Source: Ophiobolus disseminans (taxonomy: Eukaryota > Ascomycota > Dothideomycetes > Pleosporales > Phaeosphaeriaceae). Taken from it: a DNA stretch of 64,000 bases. The notes beneath the pieces were generated by a model that made no database searches, was not told where the DNA came from, and saw only the letters and a list, made by a program, of their open reading frames with translations. This document shows positions 9,609 through 21,690 of the stretch, one piece after another. The translations under genes and the position numbers were made by a program. The stretch covers positions 464,476 through 528,475 of the forward strand of contig MU006224.1 in NCBI GenBank assembly GCA_010093685.1. Reading direction: 5' to 3'. The first letter of the stretch is position 1. Each line of letters opens with the position of its first letter.

Positions 9609-11863
9609 ATGACACCGCGCGCACCTGAACCCGGCGACATCCCGCCTTACCGACCCCAGCTATTAAGGGACGACTCTACGCACTCCAAGCTCTCCATCCC
9701 CGTCTCGTCGCAGTCCAACGAGGCAGACGATGAGCAGAGTTCCGACCCGGACCCTGATTTCGACATGGAGTCTAGCGCAGACTCCCCACAGTACGAGGGC
9801 GAGGACACCCGGTTGACCAGCGACCGAGAGCTGTCCGGCTTCTACATGTATGGATGGGCCGCCGAGGTATGCCGTGCTTTTGTTCCATATATGGCTGTGC
9901 GCGATATCATCAACTCTTTGTTCGCGCAGCAACTCGACATGCGCCTATGCATATGCAAATGCCAAACATCAGGGTCCAAGCTATAGCTGTCCGACCACCG
10001 ACTAACAATCCCAGGTCTTCGTAGTATGTGGCATCGGCAGCTTCATACCAGTCACGCTCGAGCAGCTTGCGCGCGAAAATGGCGTCCTCCTCTCTGACCG
10101 CACCACTCCATGCAAAGCCACCCGACCGGCCGTTGTGCCCTCCGTCCCATCCAGCTCCCTCAATGCTCTGTTCCGACCGAATCAAGAGCAAGGACAATGC
10201 GTTGTGTATATCCTCGGCGTGGAGATCAACACTGCAAGCTTCGCCATGTACACCTTCAGCATTTCAGTGTTGATACAGGCGCTGCTCATCATCAGCATGA
10301 GCGGCGCTGCAGACCACGGCAGGTTCAGGAAGAAGTTCCTTTTATCTTTCGCCTTCATTGGAAGCATATCCACTATGCTGTTCCTACCCATCGTACCAAA
10401 GGTCTACATTCTAGGCGCCCTGCTGGCCATCATCGCAAACACCTGCTTCGGCGCAAGCTTCGTCCTCTTGAACAGCTTTCTCCCGCTGCTAGTTCGCTAC
10501 CACCCCACCGTACGGTATCCAGACTCCAGCGCAGAGAGTTCGGTCATAGACGTAGAAGGAGATGACGAGGAAGACGAGCAGGAAACCCCAACACAAGAAC
10601 GCGTCTCCCACGACGCACACTGGGCAAACCACCTCTCTGCGCGCGAAACCGTCCTTGACGAAGTGGTCGATGCAACCACCGCCTTGCTCCCTCGCAGCTC
10701 CTCCGCACCAGACATGACCAGTCCGCGCGCAAAATCCGCCGCCGCACCATCTCAAGAGCTCGCCCTCTCCACAAAGATATCCTCCTACGGCATAGGCATA
10801 GGCTACATTGCCGCCCTCCTCGTTCAAACAGTCGGCATGTTCGTCGTCATAATCTTCCGGTCCTCAAATTTCGGTCTGCGCCTCGTCCTCTTCATAATCG
10901 GGGCTTGGTGGTTCATCTTCACGATCCCAACCGCATGGTGGTTGCGCCCGCGTCCCGGCCCTCCATTGCACGTCTCCTCGCACACCAGCAACTTCCGCAC
11001 CGGTCTCGCATACTTTACGTATAGCTGGAAGTCACTCGCCCGCACCGCAAGACACGCGCGCCTGCTCAAGGACGTCCTGCTCTTCCTCGCAGCGTGGTTC
11101 TTACTCTCGGATAGCATAGCAACCGTATCTGGCACAGCTGTGTTATTTGCGAAAACTACCCTCGGAATGAGCTACGCCATGCTCGCCTTAATCAACGTCA
11201 TCTCCACACTCTCAGGTGTCCTCGGCGCATTCACTTGGTCCCGCATATCCTCGCTCCTACGCCTCACACCCACACAAACAATCCTCACATGCATATTCAT
11301 CTTCGAACTCATCCCCTTGTACGGCCTACTCGGGTACATCCCCGCCGTCCAGCGCTTAGGCTATCTCGGACTACAACAGCAGTGGGAAATGTACCCCCTA
11401 GGCGCACTATACGGCTTCGTACTCGGCGGCCTATCTAGTTACTGCCGCTCTCTCTTCGGCGAACTTATTCCCCGCGGCTACGAAGCGCAGTTCTACGCGC
11501 TGTACGCCATTACGGACAAAGGAAGTAGTGTCTTTGGACCTGCGATCGTTGGCGCTATAACGGATCGTTGGGGGGAGATTAGACCTGTACGTTCCTTCCT
11601 GGCCTCCTACAGATAGAGAATCAAACTAACATCCCATACAGGCCTTCTTCTTCCTCGCCATCCTAATCGGCCTCCCCCTCCCCATCATGATGCTCGTCAA
11701 CGTCGAGCGCGGCCGCGCAGAAGGAAACGCACTAGCCAAGAAACTCGAGGAACTGGCGCGTGAGAGCGATGAGGTGTCTGTGGATGATGACGATGGGAGC
11801 AGTAATCTGAGTCAGGAGGTGAGGCAGGGGCTCGAGGAGAGTTATTCGTATCGGCGTAATTGA
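9609..11863 (+). CDS. ATG22: Autophagy-related protein 22, vacuolar amino acid effluxer
   Basis: Three exons (9609-9866, 10015-11586, 11642-11863) give 683 residues. Introns start GTATGC and GTACGT and end CCCAG and TACAG, each with an ACTAAC branch motif. Atg22 is a multipass transporter of the vacuolar membrane. It exports amino acids released by autophagy and belongs to the major facilitator superfamily. After an acidic, Ser-rich N-terminus comes the family signature [20 protein letters not shown]. Then follow IPVTLEQLARENG, MYTFSISVLIQALLIISMSG and about a dozen hydrophobic segments. A large hydrophilic loop (acidic EGDDEEDEQE) follows the early helices. The last exon encodes one more helix (FFFLAILIGLPLPIMMLVNV) and an acidic tail. 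It is divergent from MED14 and convergent with HOP2. Confidence 0.93.
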
Positions 11864-12153
11864 AATGAGCGCGGGGCATTGTGCATTGGAGGCGTTTTGC
11901 ATATTAGTGTTGATGCATGTAGCGTGGCGTTTTGGCGAGTTTGGGATTTGGATAGGAAGATGATGGGAGGAGGCAATCAAGTAGGCTGGACGTTATTGCA
12001 AATTGAGCCCACTGTTTTGTCTGCGAGACCGAAAGCTTATCTCGTATAACATCATTCGCCTTCCCTCTCGAAATTCGCTAGTGTCTCACCCCCACAACTT
12101 CTCACGCACAGATACCCGATTCACATCCATCCCCTACCCCACACACCCACCAC

Positions 12154-13023
12154 CTAATCATCCAACCCCAAACTCTCCCTCAACTCCTCCCTCGCCTCCC
12201 CATCCATCACCCGATCCTCAATAAACCTCCAACACTCCCTCGCCACCTTCTCCCTCTTGCGCGCCACACTCCCCGCCTTCTTCCACTCCCTCTCGACCTG
12301 CTCGCGCTGCTCCTTGGTCACCTTCTTCGCCTTGCCCTGCTTCAAGCTCTCGAGGCGGCTCAGGATTTCTGCTTTCTCGGACTCAAGGCCCGCGACGCTG
12401 GCGACAAGGTCTGCGGTGCTGAGCTCCGAGTTGAGGGACGAGAGCGTGCTGCGCAGGATTTTGGCGGTTGCGATGAGTTGGATGGTTTGGTTGCGGAGAG
12501 AGGTGGTTGTGGTGTCGAGGGCGGCGAGTTGTTCGGGGGTGCAGGTCAGTGTGGGGTCCTGGATGAGAGTCAGGGTTTGTTGAGCTTTGGGATGAAAGAG
12601 TAACGTACCTGGATGGCGTGGTAGACGATTTGCTTGCCTGGTATACTTTATCAGTGGTGATATTGAAAGTAAAGATCATTACACTCACCAGCTGGGCAAC
12701 CATGGATCTTCTTCTGCTCGTGAAGATCTTTGAGCACTTTTGCTGCGGCAGCTCCGATCTGTCAGTCACGGATACCCAACCATGAGCAGGATACGACTCA
12801 CTCTTAGTAACCTTGTTGTGCAGATTCGCAGACACATCGATCGCCGAGTACGGACGATTCTGTCGATCTGCACATCATTAGCAAAGAATCAATTGATAAT
12901 TTTTGAGTATGTGCATCGCCATGAGGTGGTGAGCGAGGTGAGTGACTTACGGAGGTAATGCAGGACCATGTCAGCAGCTTCGTTGGGCGACGCCTTCTCT
13001 TCGGTCTTTTTTCGCGGTGCCAT
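12154..13023 (-). CDS. HOP2: HOP2/TBPIP meiotic pairing protein
   Basis: Five exons on the minus strand (13023-12951, 12867-12802, 12751-12689, 12637-12609, 12558-12154) give 211 residues. Hop2 works with Mnd1 to stimulate Dmc1/Rad51 strand invasion in meiosis. The N-terminal winged helix is evident in EAADMVLHYLHRQNRPYSAI followed by DVSANLHNKVTK, then AAAKVLKDLHEQKKIHGCPA and GKQIVYHAIQ. A heptad-like coiled coil follows (LRNQTIQLIATAKILRS, LESEKAEILSRLESLK). The end is the conserved basic region (KVTKEQREQVEREWKKAGS, then RKREKVARECWRFIEDR). All four introns have canonical ends; the third acceptor is GGAG, chosen because it alone keeps the family sequence in frame. Exon 4 is only 29 nt. 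Confidence 0.9.
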
Positions 13024-13282
13024 TGCGTCTTGTGTGTGTTTAGGTGAGTTGGATTGATGTGCAGTGTCAAGGTGCAAGGTTAAAATGCTGATGGTGAGTA
13101 TTCTGTTGGCAGACACTAGTGACGCGACTTCCTCCGGAGGAAGGAGCGACCTGCTTCGGGTAGGCAGAAGCACAACTTGATACATCACAAATGATCTCAA
13201 TGGCTATATATCATGAAAATGAGGACCTTGAACATTTGCCCTAGAAGCATGCAGTGTTATTCAACTGCAACTAAGTTGCCTC

Positions 13283-15788
13283 TTATCCACCGCGCTCACC
13301 AAACTCCCGTGACCAGTCTTCGAACTGCTTCAGACCATCCTTACTTACGGAAGGCCTAATAGTCGTCAAACTAGCTTGAAAGTCCTCGAACTGTATCGGC
13401 CGTATCTGATCCATTGTCATGGACAGAAGCTTCTCGCCCAGCGAGCGCAGCGGGCCCATAGCGGCGTCCTTGGCAAGGGCAGTGATATCAGAACCGGAGA
13501 AGCCTAGAGAGTGATTAGTATGTAAAGCACGATTAAAGGAGAATAGTCATGCTGGGGTGTGAACATACCTTCGGTAAGCTTCACCAACCGATCCATATCC
13601 CTGTCACTAAGCTCATGCTTCTGATGACTCAACAATGTGTGGACCTGCTTCTTCCTTACCCAGTCCTCTGGCAGCGGGATATACTGTCTCCTGACGAACC
13701 TCCTCCTCGCCGCTTCGTCGATGGCCCACGGCAAATTGGTCGCTGCAAGGACAAGCACCCGAGTCGCGTCGCCTTTTTCCTTCTCCTTTTCGCTCATGTC
13801 TCTTCCAGCCGCAGCTTTCTGCAAGTCTGACCACTGAATAAGAAACTCGGTCTTGATGCGACGTGTCGCCTCGTGTTCGCCAGACCCTGAGCGTGCGGAG
13901 AGAAGCGAATCGATCTCATCCACGAAAATGATGGATGGTGCCAGCATTTTCGCAAGCTGGAATAGAGCACGAACAAGCTTCTCAGACTCACCCAGAAACT
14001 TCGATGTAAGACTGCTTGCTGATATGGCGAAGAAAGTGGATTTCGACTCCGTTGCTACAGCTCTCGCGAGCATGGTCTTTCCTGTACCAGGAGGTCCGAA
14101 CAGCAGCATGCCTCTTGCAGGTTCGCGAAGCCCCATGAACAAATCCGGTCTCAAGAAGGGGTATACGACTGTCTCTTTCAATGCAGACTTCGCAATTTCC
14201 AAACCGGCTACATCATCCCAGTGCACCTCGTCTCCCTGAATAACAATCTCGTTCAAGATCTGTTGAGCTGCTTGCTTGTCGACGCCCCTCGGCAGGTTCT
14301 TCATGATATCGTCTGTACGCCTCTTCCACTCATCTGATTCTTCCGGTTCTTCCTCAGAGTCCGCGGGCTCCGAAGTAGGCGCTGGAGGCAAGTCTGCTCG
14401 GATTGAGTCCCCTCTTGCCCTTCCCTTTCGAGGAGGGGGTGGACGAGGTCTCCGGTCATTGTCATCATCGTCAGCCCCTAAGGGTATCGGTTCCGCTGGG
14501 CCCTGGCCTCTATTATTTCGTGATCTGGTGTTATTGGTCGTGGGTTGCGGTACTGCGCGGCGCATCGGTCTCGTATCCTGGGCTGGCGCGTACTTCTCAT
14601 CATCCGCATCACTGTATGATCGCGCAGCAGCTGATCGTGCTAGGGATTGCGCAGCCGATGCAGAGATTGGATATTCTTTACGATAAGATGGTAAGGCTGT
14701 AAGAGGTGGTGGGCCACCAGACAAACGACGTACTTCTACTGACTTCCACGGGACAGGTGGCGGCGCCGTTCTGTGAATGGTGGGCACTTTGCCCGACTCT
14801 GAGTTGCTTCCGATGTTCAGAGCAGGCACGGAATATGCAGTAGAAGCCGAACCTTCGCCAGCTCGGAAGTAGAAAGGTGTCTGCTGCTGCTGTGGTTGAG
14901 GTGGCTCTGGGTGTGATGACTGGGTACTCGGTCTCTCGGTTGCTGGTCTTTCCATTGAAGAGCGAGCCGAGGCACTCAGTGAGGTTGTAGAGGGATTTGG
15001 AAGTCCTAGAGCAGGTCTGTTGGAAGAGCCATAGCTCCAAGCTTGAGTCGCAGCCTTTGATGCTTCAGGTCGTGATCGCAGCGAATTTGGCAACTTTGAC
15101 TGTGCTTTGCCCTCTTTGCCCGGCCGCAGTGTCCGCAACATTCTCCCCTTCTTCTCAGGCGATGGCGTCCGTGATTTCTTCTCTCCAGATCTCGATGGTG
15201 CTAATGTAGACGCGCTGTTCGTCTTCGTCAAATCGTTGTCACGTATCGACCCAGTGCCTGAACTCTTGCGTGGTGCCATTACTGGTCGGTATGGTAGAGG
15301 TGGAGGCTTCCCAAGATCGGTGTATTCCATTGGAGGTATCGAACCTCCTCCGAGCCAGCTTGACGGTCCGTCTGAGTCGCTCGCTACGACGGGTACACGG
15401 TGCGGAGGCGGGGGTGGAGCGTCTGCATCCAATGATGGCGAAGCGATTGTTTCCTTCGACTCTTCCCGGCTCTTCTTCAAAGCTTCTAGCAAGTCTACAC
15501 GCTCCTTGCACTGCAGCTCGAGCTGTCGCAAAGACTCGAACAGCGCCTTCTCCGTGGATGAAGTAGGACGGTAGGTGGAGGGGTTGCGGCGGGCATTATG
15601 GTAATAGATGTGGTCGAGGGCCGTCTTCCACGATCGCAGAGCTTCCTTCTCGTTATTCTAAGACGTCTACTGTTAGTGTCGCCTTTGAGAATTCCCTTTT
15701 TGTTATTTACCTGGCCCTCAAAGTAAACTGCGGTAGAGCAGGCTAGGAAAGCCTCGTCATAAGCTTTCTGAGTCGTATTTGCGCGCAT
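13283..15788 (-). CDS. MIT-domain AAA ATPase (SAP1/YTA6 type)
   Basis: Three exons (15788-15711, 15657-13569, 13503-13283) give 795 residues. The N-terminus is a MIT-like helical hairpin (TTQKAYDEAFLACSTAVYFE, then NNEKEALRSWKTALDHIYYH). It is followed by ~400 disordered residues rich in Ser, Pro and Arg. The C-terminus is a meiotic-clade AAA module. Walker A is GPPGTGKTM near residue 550 and Walker B is IIFVDEIDSLLS near 602. The arginine-finger region is DEAARRRFVRRQYIPLPE, followed by GFSGSDITALAKDAAMGPLR and a Vps4-type C-terminal helix. This is the yeast Sap1/Yta6 and spastin/fidgetin/katanin/Vps4 neighbourhood. The long linker and sequence favour Sap1/Yta6, whose cellular role is poorly defined. 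A hexameric, ATP-driven unfoldase or severing activity is inferred from the clade. Confidence 0.9.
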
Positions 15789-16535
15789 TACGATTCGATG
15801 GCTCGAGGCACGCCTCGTAGATCGTGGTGCTTATTATGGAATCGCGAAAGCGTAGTTCATGGGTGGCTCCGCTCTAGTGTTTGTGGCTCAGTGTGTCGTA
15901 TGCGCAGGGCTGGGTTTGGGTCGCGCTGGTGTGTGACGTAGCCCGCCGATGCCTTCCTATCACCCACCCGGGAAACTAAGACCGCGACACGTACGCGTTT
16001 TGCTATGTTCGCGCTTCACTACCACATTGAACGAATTCACAACTATCATTCTCCAAGTACAGCGTTACATCAGATCACGAAAATAGAGCAAAGGATCATG
16101 AGCATGTGCATGTGCGTGCGGGTCGCATTCAAAAGCTAAACTAGGACCATCTTTATCGATTACGCACCTCTTTCAAGAAGTACCCAACACACAAACACGA
16201 TGGACTCCAACGCTACGAGTCCTTATGCTACAAGTATCTGCGCTCACCAGAAATGCGCTCAAATGGATTGGAGAATCCGTACGCCATCATATGGTCTACC
16301 CGGTAGCCAAAATCGAAAAACGCCTTTATGGTGGATCTGGTAGCTCCACAATATCGCTTTTGACGGTCCAAAATGCCCGACACGGAAGTTGGAGCCGTGC
16401 TCTAGATGCTGAAAGTGTATCGGACTTTTCTTCCTATGGCCGTATATGTATCGTCAGAGTAGGTATACACATATTGTCCAGTCAAGCGGTGTCGCGAGGC
16501 AGGTTATAAATCGTCAAATACCAGAATCATCGACT
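15789..16535. other. Spacer upstream of the AAA ATPase gene
   Basis: This holds the AAA gene's promoter and the 3' region of the mitochondrial carrier gene. An ACGCGT hexamer sits at 15993-15998. Purine- and pyrimidine-rich stretches occur, but there is no supported gene. Confidence 0.45.
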
Positions 16536-17859
16536 TTATATGTTGGTGGCCGGATCCGTACTCCGTCGAATGAAGAAGGCCTTTGCCATCTCGTAGGCAG
16601 ACCTGTTCGCATTAGTGACGAGATCCCGAAGAAAAGTCCAAAGCTGCACTTACCAGCAAATGGCCGTGCTGGGCATTGTGGTGATGATCCTGGGCTTCAA
16701 CCCTCGAAAATACCCGCTGTAGCCTTCCCTTTGCTTGATGATCTTCGCCGCCTGCCAGAGCCCGGACACGTTCCGCAACTCCACATCATGCGCATTCCCT
16801 CTTGTCTGCAATAATGTCTTGATGACGTCCAGAGGGGTGGTGAGCCCCGCAGCAAAACCGCCAGCAATTCCTCCTGCAAAGCAGTGTGTGTAGGGGTCGT
16901 AGCGTCCGGTGGGATTCATGACCTTCGACATGGATTCGTATGCCATGAATTGCAGCGCGGTGAAAGGTACGGTCATACATAGTGTGGTGGGATACGAGAC
17001 GTAGAATGCGCCAATGCCCTCAGTCCGGAAGACCTCCCGGGCGCATTGGGGTACAGACTTGTAGATCGAGCCATGCATCTGCATGCGCTGCTTGATAACT
17101 GGGTATGCTCAGTGTTTGCCATCTCTCGCAGGGTGCGCGACCTACCGTCGAAGGGGTTCATGAGAGCATCGCTCGAGATGGTCGCAGCGGCGCCGCTGGC
17201 AGCTAGCTCCGGTTAGCCATAATTCCAGATACTTTGGGCACTGAATTTGCGCACCTGCTGCAAGCGGGTGGTGCTCTTCGCTGCCGCCCTCGTTTCCACC
17301 TAGAGCGTGTTTGGTGGCCTCGTAGGAAGCAAAGTAGACGGCATGCGCGGGTCCTGTAGCTCCGTCAGTGCCATGTCGCAGCAGTCCCGAAGCCTTGTGA
17401 CCCACCTGCGCCCATTACAACGCTGGACAACCCCCGCCATAATGTGCTGAAGCCCTCGACCCGTGATATTGTGACCATGGCGTTCGATATGCCGCTGTAC
17501 ATGGCGCCCGGCGAGGGATTGATGATTTGGATTCTCGTCTGGCCGGAAGTCAGCGCGGTGCCCGCCGTGGGTCAGAAGATGCGGCGGAGTGGGCGTACCT
17601 TGAGGAGGTCGACGGGGTACATGACCGAGTGTTCCTATCGTGAGGTCAGCAGCGGCGTAGACGGGCGGCGACGTCGGCGACGTACGGCGATGCCTGCGAA
17701 CGCGCCGGCGAGCATGTTCGCAGTGAGGGAGAAGTTTGGCGGCAGTGCTTCATAGCTGTACAGAGGTCAGCGACATGTGTTTGGCGGTGTGGGCGGCGCC
17801 CGGGAGCCGTACTCGTGCTCTTCTTCGAGTGGAAGTGCTGGTCGGTCATGGGTGGCCAT
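16536..17859 (-). CDS. MRS4: Mitochondrial iron transporter (mitoferrin, MRS3/MRS4)
   Basis: Eight exons on the minus strand give 317 residues: 17859-17813, 17755-17686, 17634-17599, 17538-17406, 17353-17255, 17202-17146, 17098-16654, 16602-16536. Mrs3/Mrs4 import iron across the inner mitochondrial membrane for heme and Fe-S synthesis. The protein has three carrier repeats with the signatures YPVDLLKTR, NPFDVIKQR and TPLDVIKTL. The start of repeat 1, DYEALPPNFSLTANMLAGAF, carries the DYEALP motif I associate with Mrs3/4, and MYPVDLLKTRIQ and VMGAGPAHAVYFASYE agree. The end is SAYEMAKAFFIRR. Every exon join restores the carrier sequence without a stop. The exon number is high for this window; several introns are only 45-65 nt. 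Confidence 0.93.
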
Positions 17860-18728
17860 GAGGCGGCCGGACGCCGTTGTTGCTGATTCCAGCTTTGCGA
17901 TTGATGCGATGCAGGGCTCAGGTCGGGAGGCGCGATCTCGGGGGGGGCGGCGCGCAGGTCGGACGAGTGATGGGACGGCAATGGGCGAGATTTGGTGTTG
18001 GAGTTATTACTTTTCGCGGTTGCGGTACATATTGGACTAGTTGCAACCGAGCCGCCGAGACGCCGTCGCCGTCATCAGCAGCACCGCACTCAAACTAGCA
18101 ATTTCCCTACGTAGTCTTGCGACAGCCAGCGATGCCGGAGCACATGCCAGACGCATATCGCGAGTTGCTACTCCATCATCACGCCGCGCAACCGACTGCT
18201 CCGAAACCACATTCTTTTGCTGTAAACGTGAGCCCGCTCGACATGACGCATTCAGTAGCGATTTTGACAGATGTTCACTGACGCCGCGGAGACACATCGG
18301 CCTCCTAGCTCGTCCGGAGAAGTACTTCTCGGTTATGTGGGAGGGGAGTCACGCACGTGTCTGGCAGGATTTATCTTATCTGATCGAGCCCCATCTTCGA
18401 CGCGCCGCTGCTTACCTCACGTCTTGCTCTGGCCTTGAAGATGCGGTTAAACATTGTTAAAATGATGAGAAACAGATATCCCTGTCTATTTCAATGCTAT
18501 GGTGCAGCGCGCTGTGGAGTGCCACGTATGTTCAGGCTGAAGTATGTACAGCAAATAGCAGAGTACACCCGCTTCGCCGTCTTACAGGCACAGCAGCGAC
18601 ACCACTTCTGCCGCCACAATGGGTCCAGAGCCCAGTTCGAGTCTTCATGGCACGTTACCCCGTGGCGCAGACTGAGTACCGAGTCGCACCTGGGCAAAGA
18701 CTCGAGATTCTGGAAGGGTACTACCACG
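17860..18728. other. Spacer upstream of the mitoferrin gene
   Basis: Promoter side of the carrier gene and 3' side of the asparaginyl-tRNA synthetase gene. Overlapping open frames on both strands lack start context, domains or splice support. Nothing else is recognised. Confidence 0.45.
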
Positions 18729-20474
18729 CTAGCAATCGCACCGCTTATGCCAGCGTGGAAAGCTGACGACGTCCCGGATGTTGGATACGCCAGAGAGGTA
18801 GCACAGAAGACGATCGAACCCAAGCCCAAACCCTCCATGCGGCACGCTTCCGTATCGTCGAAGGTCCAGGTACCACTGCAGGGACCCGTCTGAGGCGTCG
18901 GACTCGGTTTTGTTGGTGTCATATAGTCCGTGATCCTTCATCGACTGCAAAAGTTCTGAGAACCGGTGCTCACGCATGGAGCCTCCAACAAGTTCGCAAA
19001 TCTCCGGTACGAGCAGGTCGAAGCATGCAGCGGTGGACGCAGTCTGTCCCTCTCCTTTCGAGTCACTCGACGGCGCCATGTAGAACGGCTTGATGTTGCG
19101 CGGATAGTCAGTCACAAAAACAGGTCCACCCTGTCCGACGCTTTCAGCCAGAAATCGCTCGTGTTCTGTCTGGAGACCGTCTTCATGCCCCGGCGCAAAC
19201 TCAAAGTCCACCTTGCCATGGTCCACTGCATCCTGCAAACGCTGTATCGCAGTCCCGTAGGTGATTCGAGGCCATGGTCCGTCTATAAGGCCCTGCCACC
19301 GTTGCGCAAGTGCACTTTGTGACAGGGAAGTGGTTTCGGCATCCTGATCCCGTGCTCGAGCCTCGAGTAACTCTTGGCCGACGACTGAGGATTGTAACTC
19401 GGTCGCAACGGCGCGCAACATATTTTCCACGACATTCATGACGTGTTCCAGGTCTTCCACAAAAGCCAACTCTGCCTCCAGCATGTAGAATTCGCTCAAG
19501 TGACGAGCAGTGTCGCTCTTCTCCGCACGAAAGGTTGGTGACAACGCCCATACCTTGTCCACGGACTGGGCTAGTGCTTCCAGGTGTAGCTGACTTGATA
19601 CAGTGAGGTATTTTGGAGAGCCAAAGAAAAGATCCTCATGCTCTTTCACCTGGTTTTCAGATCCTGGGCTTGGTAAGGAGGGCGCCTCTGGTGCCACTGT
19701 GAACACCTCTCCTGCGCCTTCGCAGTCGGAGGACGTGATGATTGGCGGGTGGCATTGGACAAAGTCTTGCCTGGAAAAGTAGGTCGTCACTTGGGCGGTG
19801 ACTAAAGATCTTAGTCGCAGTAGGAGCGCATTCAGAGGTAATCGTGGTCGTAGGTGAGGGACTGTTCGAAGATACTCAGAAGTTTGGTACTTCTTCTGAA
19901 TGGGCGAAGTCTAAATAAAAGGAAAAAAATTAAACTTTTGTTCACGATGGTCAAATCAAGGTCCACGTACCGCAGCATCGTTTTCTCCAAGTATGCGGAC
20001 ATTGTCTACTTGCAACTCGTACGATTGCCCTTGGCCCTGTGATGGTGTCCACTTCCCAGTAACAGTAACTGCAACGCCAGTCGAGAGCCTGCTCATTCAA
20101 GGCGTCAGCTGGGCGCAGATCGTCTATGGGTGTCCAACTGACCCTTCTGCTAGCTGAGGCGACAGGACGGCTTGGACTGTCCGCAGGGTTGAACCATCTC
20201 CAATTGCAGCAAAAGCAACACGCTTCTGCTTTCGCACAGTGCGTACGTAGCCGTTGACCGTCAGTGTCCCACCGTCAGCTGGGCGTGGCGGCGAGGAAGA
20301 TGACTGCACAAGAGACGGTCTTAGTAGCTCTGCTATGTTGCTCGGGCGGAAAGCAGAGCTGCAGCGAGGACCACATGAAGACAGCGCTTGCGGGGAAGCA
20401 ACAGCAGAGCCCCGATAGGAGAGCAATAAACGAGGACGGACCGCGCTCCTTCGCATGGGCAACAGCCAGGTCAT
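18729..20474 (-). CDS. SLM5: Asparaginyl-tRNA synthetase, mitochondrial
   Basis: Three exons (20474-20143, 20088-19971, 19910-18729) give 543 residues. The enzyme attaches asparagine to mitochondrial tRNA-Asn. The first ~40 residues are Arg- and Ser-rich with no acidic residue (MRRSAVRPRLLLSYRGSAV), as in a mitochondrial presequence; Met7 (20456) may be the true start. An OB-fold anticodon-binding region follows (LTVNGYVRTVRKQKRVAFAA, GVAVTVTGKWTPS). Then comes the class II core: IQKKYQTSEYLRTVPHLRPR, HPPIITSSDCEGAGEVF, motif 2 (FRAEKSDTARHLSEFYMLEA) and motif 3 (GFGLGFDRLLCYLSG). It ends FPRWHKRCDC, the usual end of the family. Introns start GTCAGT and GTACGT. The AsnRS rather than AspRS assignment rests on the SSDCEGAGE segment. 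Confidence 0.93.
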
Positions 20475-21690
20475 TTACGGAGACGGCAGAGGTCAGTCAG
20501 CCACTATGTTGGAACGTGAGGGCAGCACACCCACTCGATGTCGTTGGAGACCTCAAAAAAGGAAATAGTTCGAGCTTGGACCACGCCGTTATCGATTGAC
20601 CACTTCGTGGTTCTTGTCACTCGGTGATGGTGACGGTATGGCCCTTGCTGTAACCTGAAACTGTGTAATGGTCATCCAGATCTATCTAACACCCGTCACA
20701 CTGCACAGGATCGATGGGACTGTGTGCCGTCTTGGCCTCTCTGCGCCCTCTTATTGGCCACACCAATCCACCTCGTCCCTCCACCCTGGAAAAGCACATC
20801 GTGATGAACGCCACAGATCTCGACGTCCATTTTCACATTGTCCTAGATCGTGTACAAGAACGGCCTTAAAACATGGTCCCGTTGTTGCCGTGTGTGACCA
20901 TCCAGCGGTGAGGAAGCCACCTCGTATAACAGCCCTCCATCCGATCTCAGGACTTGGTTGCATTTACCCTGCGTTCCCGGAAGGGAATGCCGAACGCTAC
21001 GCCTGCAACGCTATCTCGTGCAGGATCTGAAAAAGGTAGAAGTCATCATCGGGTCGACCTGGCGCAGCGCCGCCAGATCTCTCTAAACCACTTTCACCGA
21101 TGTGCAGATCGCCTCGAGGCCTGGAAGATCGATCCTGCCATGTCCCTGCTCTGCCGGTTCCCAGAATCCCAGCACCCACACATCCTTTTTGTGGCTTTCG
21201 GTCCCTGGCAGCATTGGTTTGACATTCGCCTCCACTGACCAGGGAGGAGCCACAAGTCACAGCAGCGCGCGGCTGTTTCCGGTAGAGTAAAATCCTGTAC
21301 CTACCCTAAATTACAATGGTCACGACTCGCGCCACTGCGTCAAACTTTGCGCCGCGAATACCACCCGCACTGGTCTTTGAACCCTGTATATTTACGGCAA
21401 AGCTTGAAGCAAGCTGTGGAGTACCGATCCTGTAGTTAGTGCATCGAAATGAGCCATGCTAGTCGGCGGCTCGATCTGGTGCTATTATTTAGCTGCGTTA
21501 TCACACGCCCTTGAACACCTGAGCAGATGATAGACTGCCCTTTTACCGGCTGGGGCCCCAGTTCATAACGTACCAGCAGTTCATTTACTTTTTGTCACTC
21601 TAGCTTTGGTGTCTCGTCGTTCCATGCTTTGCTACAACATCGCTCGGTCAATAGTATAACCACGTTCGCTTTGCGTTCTTCACATCAATC
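20475..21690. other. Spacer, divergent promoters
   Basis: A 1.2 kb region between the AsnRS start and the PARG-like gene start. Minus-strand frames at 20751-20963 and 20997-21260 show no family motif and no linked exons. I see nothing I can name. Confidence 0.45.

Noticed and set aside
9609..9986. First ATG22 frame as a separate 125-residue gene
   Set aside because: The family signature crosses the 9867-10014 intron, joining it to the following exon.
18041..18893. Overlapping plus-strand open frames upstream of the mitoferrin gene
   Set aside because: They overlap in different frames and run into the AsnRS coding region on the other strand; no protein features.
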